Below are positions 62,601-64,000 of a DNA stretch of 64,000 nucleotides, one piece after another. The stretch is taken from assembly GCA_002811645.1 (NCBI GenBank), contig PDIP01000028.1:127105-191104 (forward strand), given 5' to 3'. Source of the DNA: Corallochytrium limacisporum. Its lineage: Eukaryota; Opisthokonta. Numbering within the stretch: the stretch's first letter is position 1; each line of letters begins with the position of its first letter. Position numbers and translations under genes: made by a program. The notes below the pieces were generated by a model. It did no database searches and was not told the DNA's origin. It was given only the letters and a program-made list of their open reading frames with translations.

Positions 62601-63131
62601 CAAACAACGGAAACTCCGCTGGGACAATGGGGGTGTTGATTTTTGTGGCTGGTCTCTCTACTTTAACTTTATCTGTTCCTCTACTGACCGTAGTGGCGAC
62701 AGGCAAGGGGATGCGATGAGAGATTAGGACCGCTTTGCTGTTGTCGGACAAGAAAAGAGGAGACACAGAAAAAATGACTACCGTGTTGATTAGAGAAAAG
62801 GTCAGTACTTTTAATACTGACATGTAAGAGGAACGGCGTGCCTGTGAGGAGAAAATTTTCTTCAGGACGAGACTTAGCTCTCCTTCTTGTCAGTCTCCGC
62901 AGGTAGCAGAGTTCCCCCTTTCGGTTGCTGAGGAACTTTCTGGTAGCGCGGGCACACAGCCCGCCTGTTTCAGCGTAGATACCGGAAAACCGCTCCCGCG
63001 ACTGTACCATACGGAAACCGCCCTTGGAAAGTATGTAACAAGGGGACGAAAGGGCCTTACTCCTTTTAGGCAGTGTTATGATGAAATACTGCCGGGAGAT
63101 TTGTGTGACAAAAATGCAAAGGGGAGGGAGG

Positions 63132-63174
63132 GATAGAGAGAGAGTGTGTGTGTGTGCGTGTGTGAGTGAGAGAG
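63132..63174. repeat. Compound GA/GT microsatellite
   Basis: A GA stretch, a GT stretch with one interruption and a second GA-rich stretch follow each other in gene-free DNA. Confidence 0.9.
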
Positions 63175-64000
63175 GGAAGGGTTCGTTTTGCTCACAAGTC
63201 ACCCCTCAGTTTCTGCACGGCTTTCTGATCGCGGGCGGAACCAAGTCGTTTCTCGCTCTCCAGTCGACCGAGGAACCATGGAGAGAAGACAGGAGCATGT
63301 TAATCGCATCAGTGACGAATGCTGACAGGTCATTGGGATGTGGGTGGGGTGGAACTTTCTCATGATGAACCATGGTCGCTTTCCAGTTATCACCGCCCGT
63401 GTCTCTCCTAAGGAAGGCTTGTGCTTACTGGCATGCCACGGATCAATAGCGATGCGCCTACCAATCCTCTTACGCGTTTGTTTTGCACGACTGACTGCGC
63501 AGCATGGCACAGCACGAACGATGACCGCGAACGTAGCCTGCTCGACAGCAAGCGTACGCCGTTCGTAGTCAGTGTCATCCGCGTGTGGTGGAGTGCACGC
63601 TTGCGCGCAGCAGAGTGCATGTGTGCTCATCCCTGCGAAAAATAAAAGCCCGATCCTGGCATCAACATTACCTGAAAGAACTGTTGTACATACCCCCTGA
63701 TCTCTGTAGCGTGTGCGCAAACGTCGTCGGCTCTTTGGCCCAATTTCCGTGCCATCCCCGCGTGTCTGATATTTTATTGCTCCACAAATCTTGTTCAACT
63801 TGGTAGGCCAGCTGTTCTCGCAAACTGTGCCTGTGTGCCGATTTTGATGCTCTCGTGTTTCAATGCCCAGTACCACCCTCTGTCTGGGAATATTGTATCA
63901 AATCTACTCATTTTGATTTAGCTCTGCCGTCGCTTGGGAGAGCGGGAAAATTTTGACAGATTCGAACTCAGCACCCTCGAATGTATAACTGTGCCAATCT

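Larger units (their letters stand above)
57261..64000. other. Gene-poor end of window
   Basis: In 6.7 kb I recognise no gene. Open frames reach 225 codons (63199-63876, minus) but have no familiar motif or plausible start context. Low-complexity tracts include CT repeats (57560-57573), C-runs (57820-57827, 58815-58824), a GAGCGAGG-type repeat (59578-59613), A-runs (61442-61457, 61498-61508) and a GA/GT microsatellite (63132-63174). A gene starting beyond the window, RNA genes or unknown short genes cannot be excluded. Confidence 0.55.

Noticed and set aside
63199-63876. 225-codon minus-strand open frame
   Set aside because: Longest frame in the last 6 kb, but Arg/Thr/Cys-rich without any motif; other short frames overlap it. 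Not supported without expression data.
1-64000. tRNA or rRNA genes
   Set aside because: I looked for B-box (GTTCGAATC-like) and A-box pairs by eye on both strands and found no convincing cloverleaf; a covariance search would settle this.
1-64000. Transposons, retroelements or CRISPR arrays
   Set aside because: No reverse transcriptase, transposase or integrase motif, no long terminal or inverted repeats and no regularly spaced direct repeats were seen.

Overview
This is nuclear eukaryotic DNA from an intron-poor opisthokont, most likely a unicellular relative of animals. All 23 protein genes I can support are single uninterrupted reading frames, some over 1,000 codons long, with the standard code and eukaryote-specific families: AP-4 epsilon, ceramide synthase, alkaline ceramidase, a LAMTOR1-type Ragulator anchor, the NatC catalytic subunit, a C2-WW-HECT ligase and a CDC42-small-effector-like CRIB protein. 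The CRIB protein, the LAMTOR1-like protein and the XLF-like candidate point towards Holozoa. The near-absence of introns fits Corallochytrium, but I cannot prove the species from this window.

Layout. 1-3893 has no recognisable gene. 3894-6231 holds cysteine dioxygenase, C1D and pterin-carbinolamine dehydratase. 7695-12247 holds a membrane tyrosine phosphatase, a GST-fold protein and alkaline ceramidase. 12819-20193 holds a HIRAN-SNF2-RING protein (HLTF/Rad5) and a large degenerate aconitase/IRP-like protein. 20194-23002 is spacer with a 785-base assembly gap. 23003-26079 holds a double-hotdog thioesterase and a secretory-pathway AAA+ ATPase. 26928-29056 holds ATP synthase delta and ceramide synthase. 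30792-35666 holds dUTPase and AP-4 epsilon. 36292-39976 holds an XLF-like candidate, an unknown helical protein and TXNL1. 43269-46529 holds NAA30, LAMTOR1, a Tls1/C9orf78-like protein and VMA22. 47782-48669 is the CRIB protein. 50972-57260 holds an unusual HECT ligase and a GH2 glycosidase. 57261-64000 has no recognisable gene.

Organisation. The genes form ten clusters, each made of one or two plus-strand genes converging on one minus-strand gene, plus the CRIB gene, which stands alone. Convergent stop-to-stop spacers are mostly 70-180 bases (two are about 500). Spacers at gene starts are longer (about 0.6-3.3 kb) and carry most of the low-complexity DNA, including recurrent C-runs and G-runs, several of them C-run directly followed by G-run.

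The genes do not form one pathway. There are themes: sphingolipid turnover (ceramide synthase, alkaline ceramidase), genome maintenance (HLTF/Rad5, dUTPase, the XLF-like candidate), endolysosomal and trafficking functions (AP-4 epsilon, LAMTOR1, VMA22) and mitochondrial functions (ATP synthase delta, probable presequences on dUTPase, dehydratase and thioesterase). The most unusual items are the HECT ligase domain combination, the catalytically altered aconitase/IRP homologue, the signal-peptide AAA+ ATPase ending in KAEL, and the XLF-like gene lying 10 bases upstream of an unknown gene.
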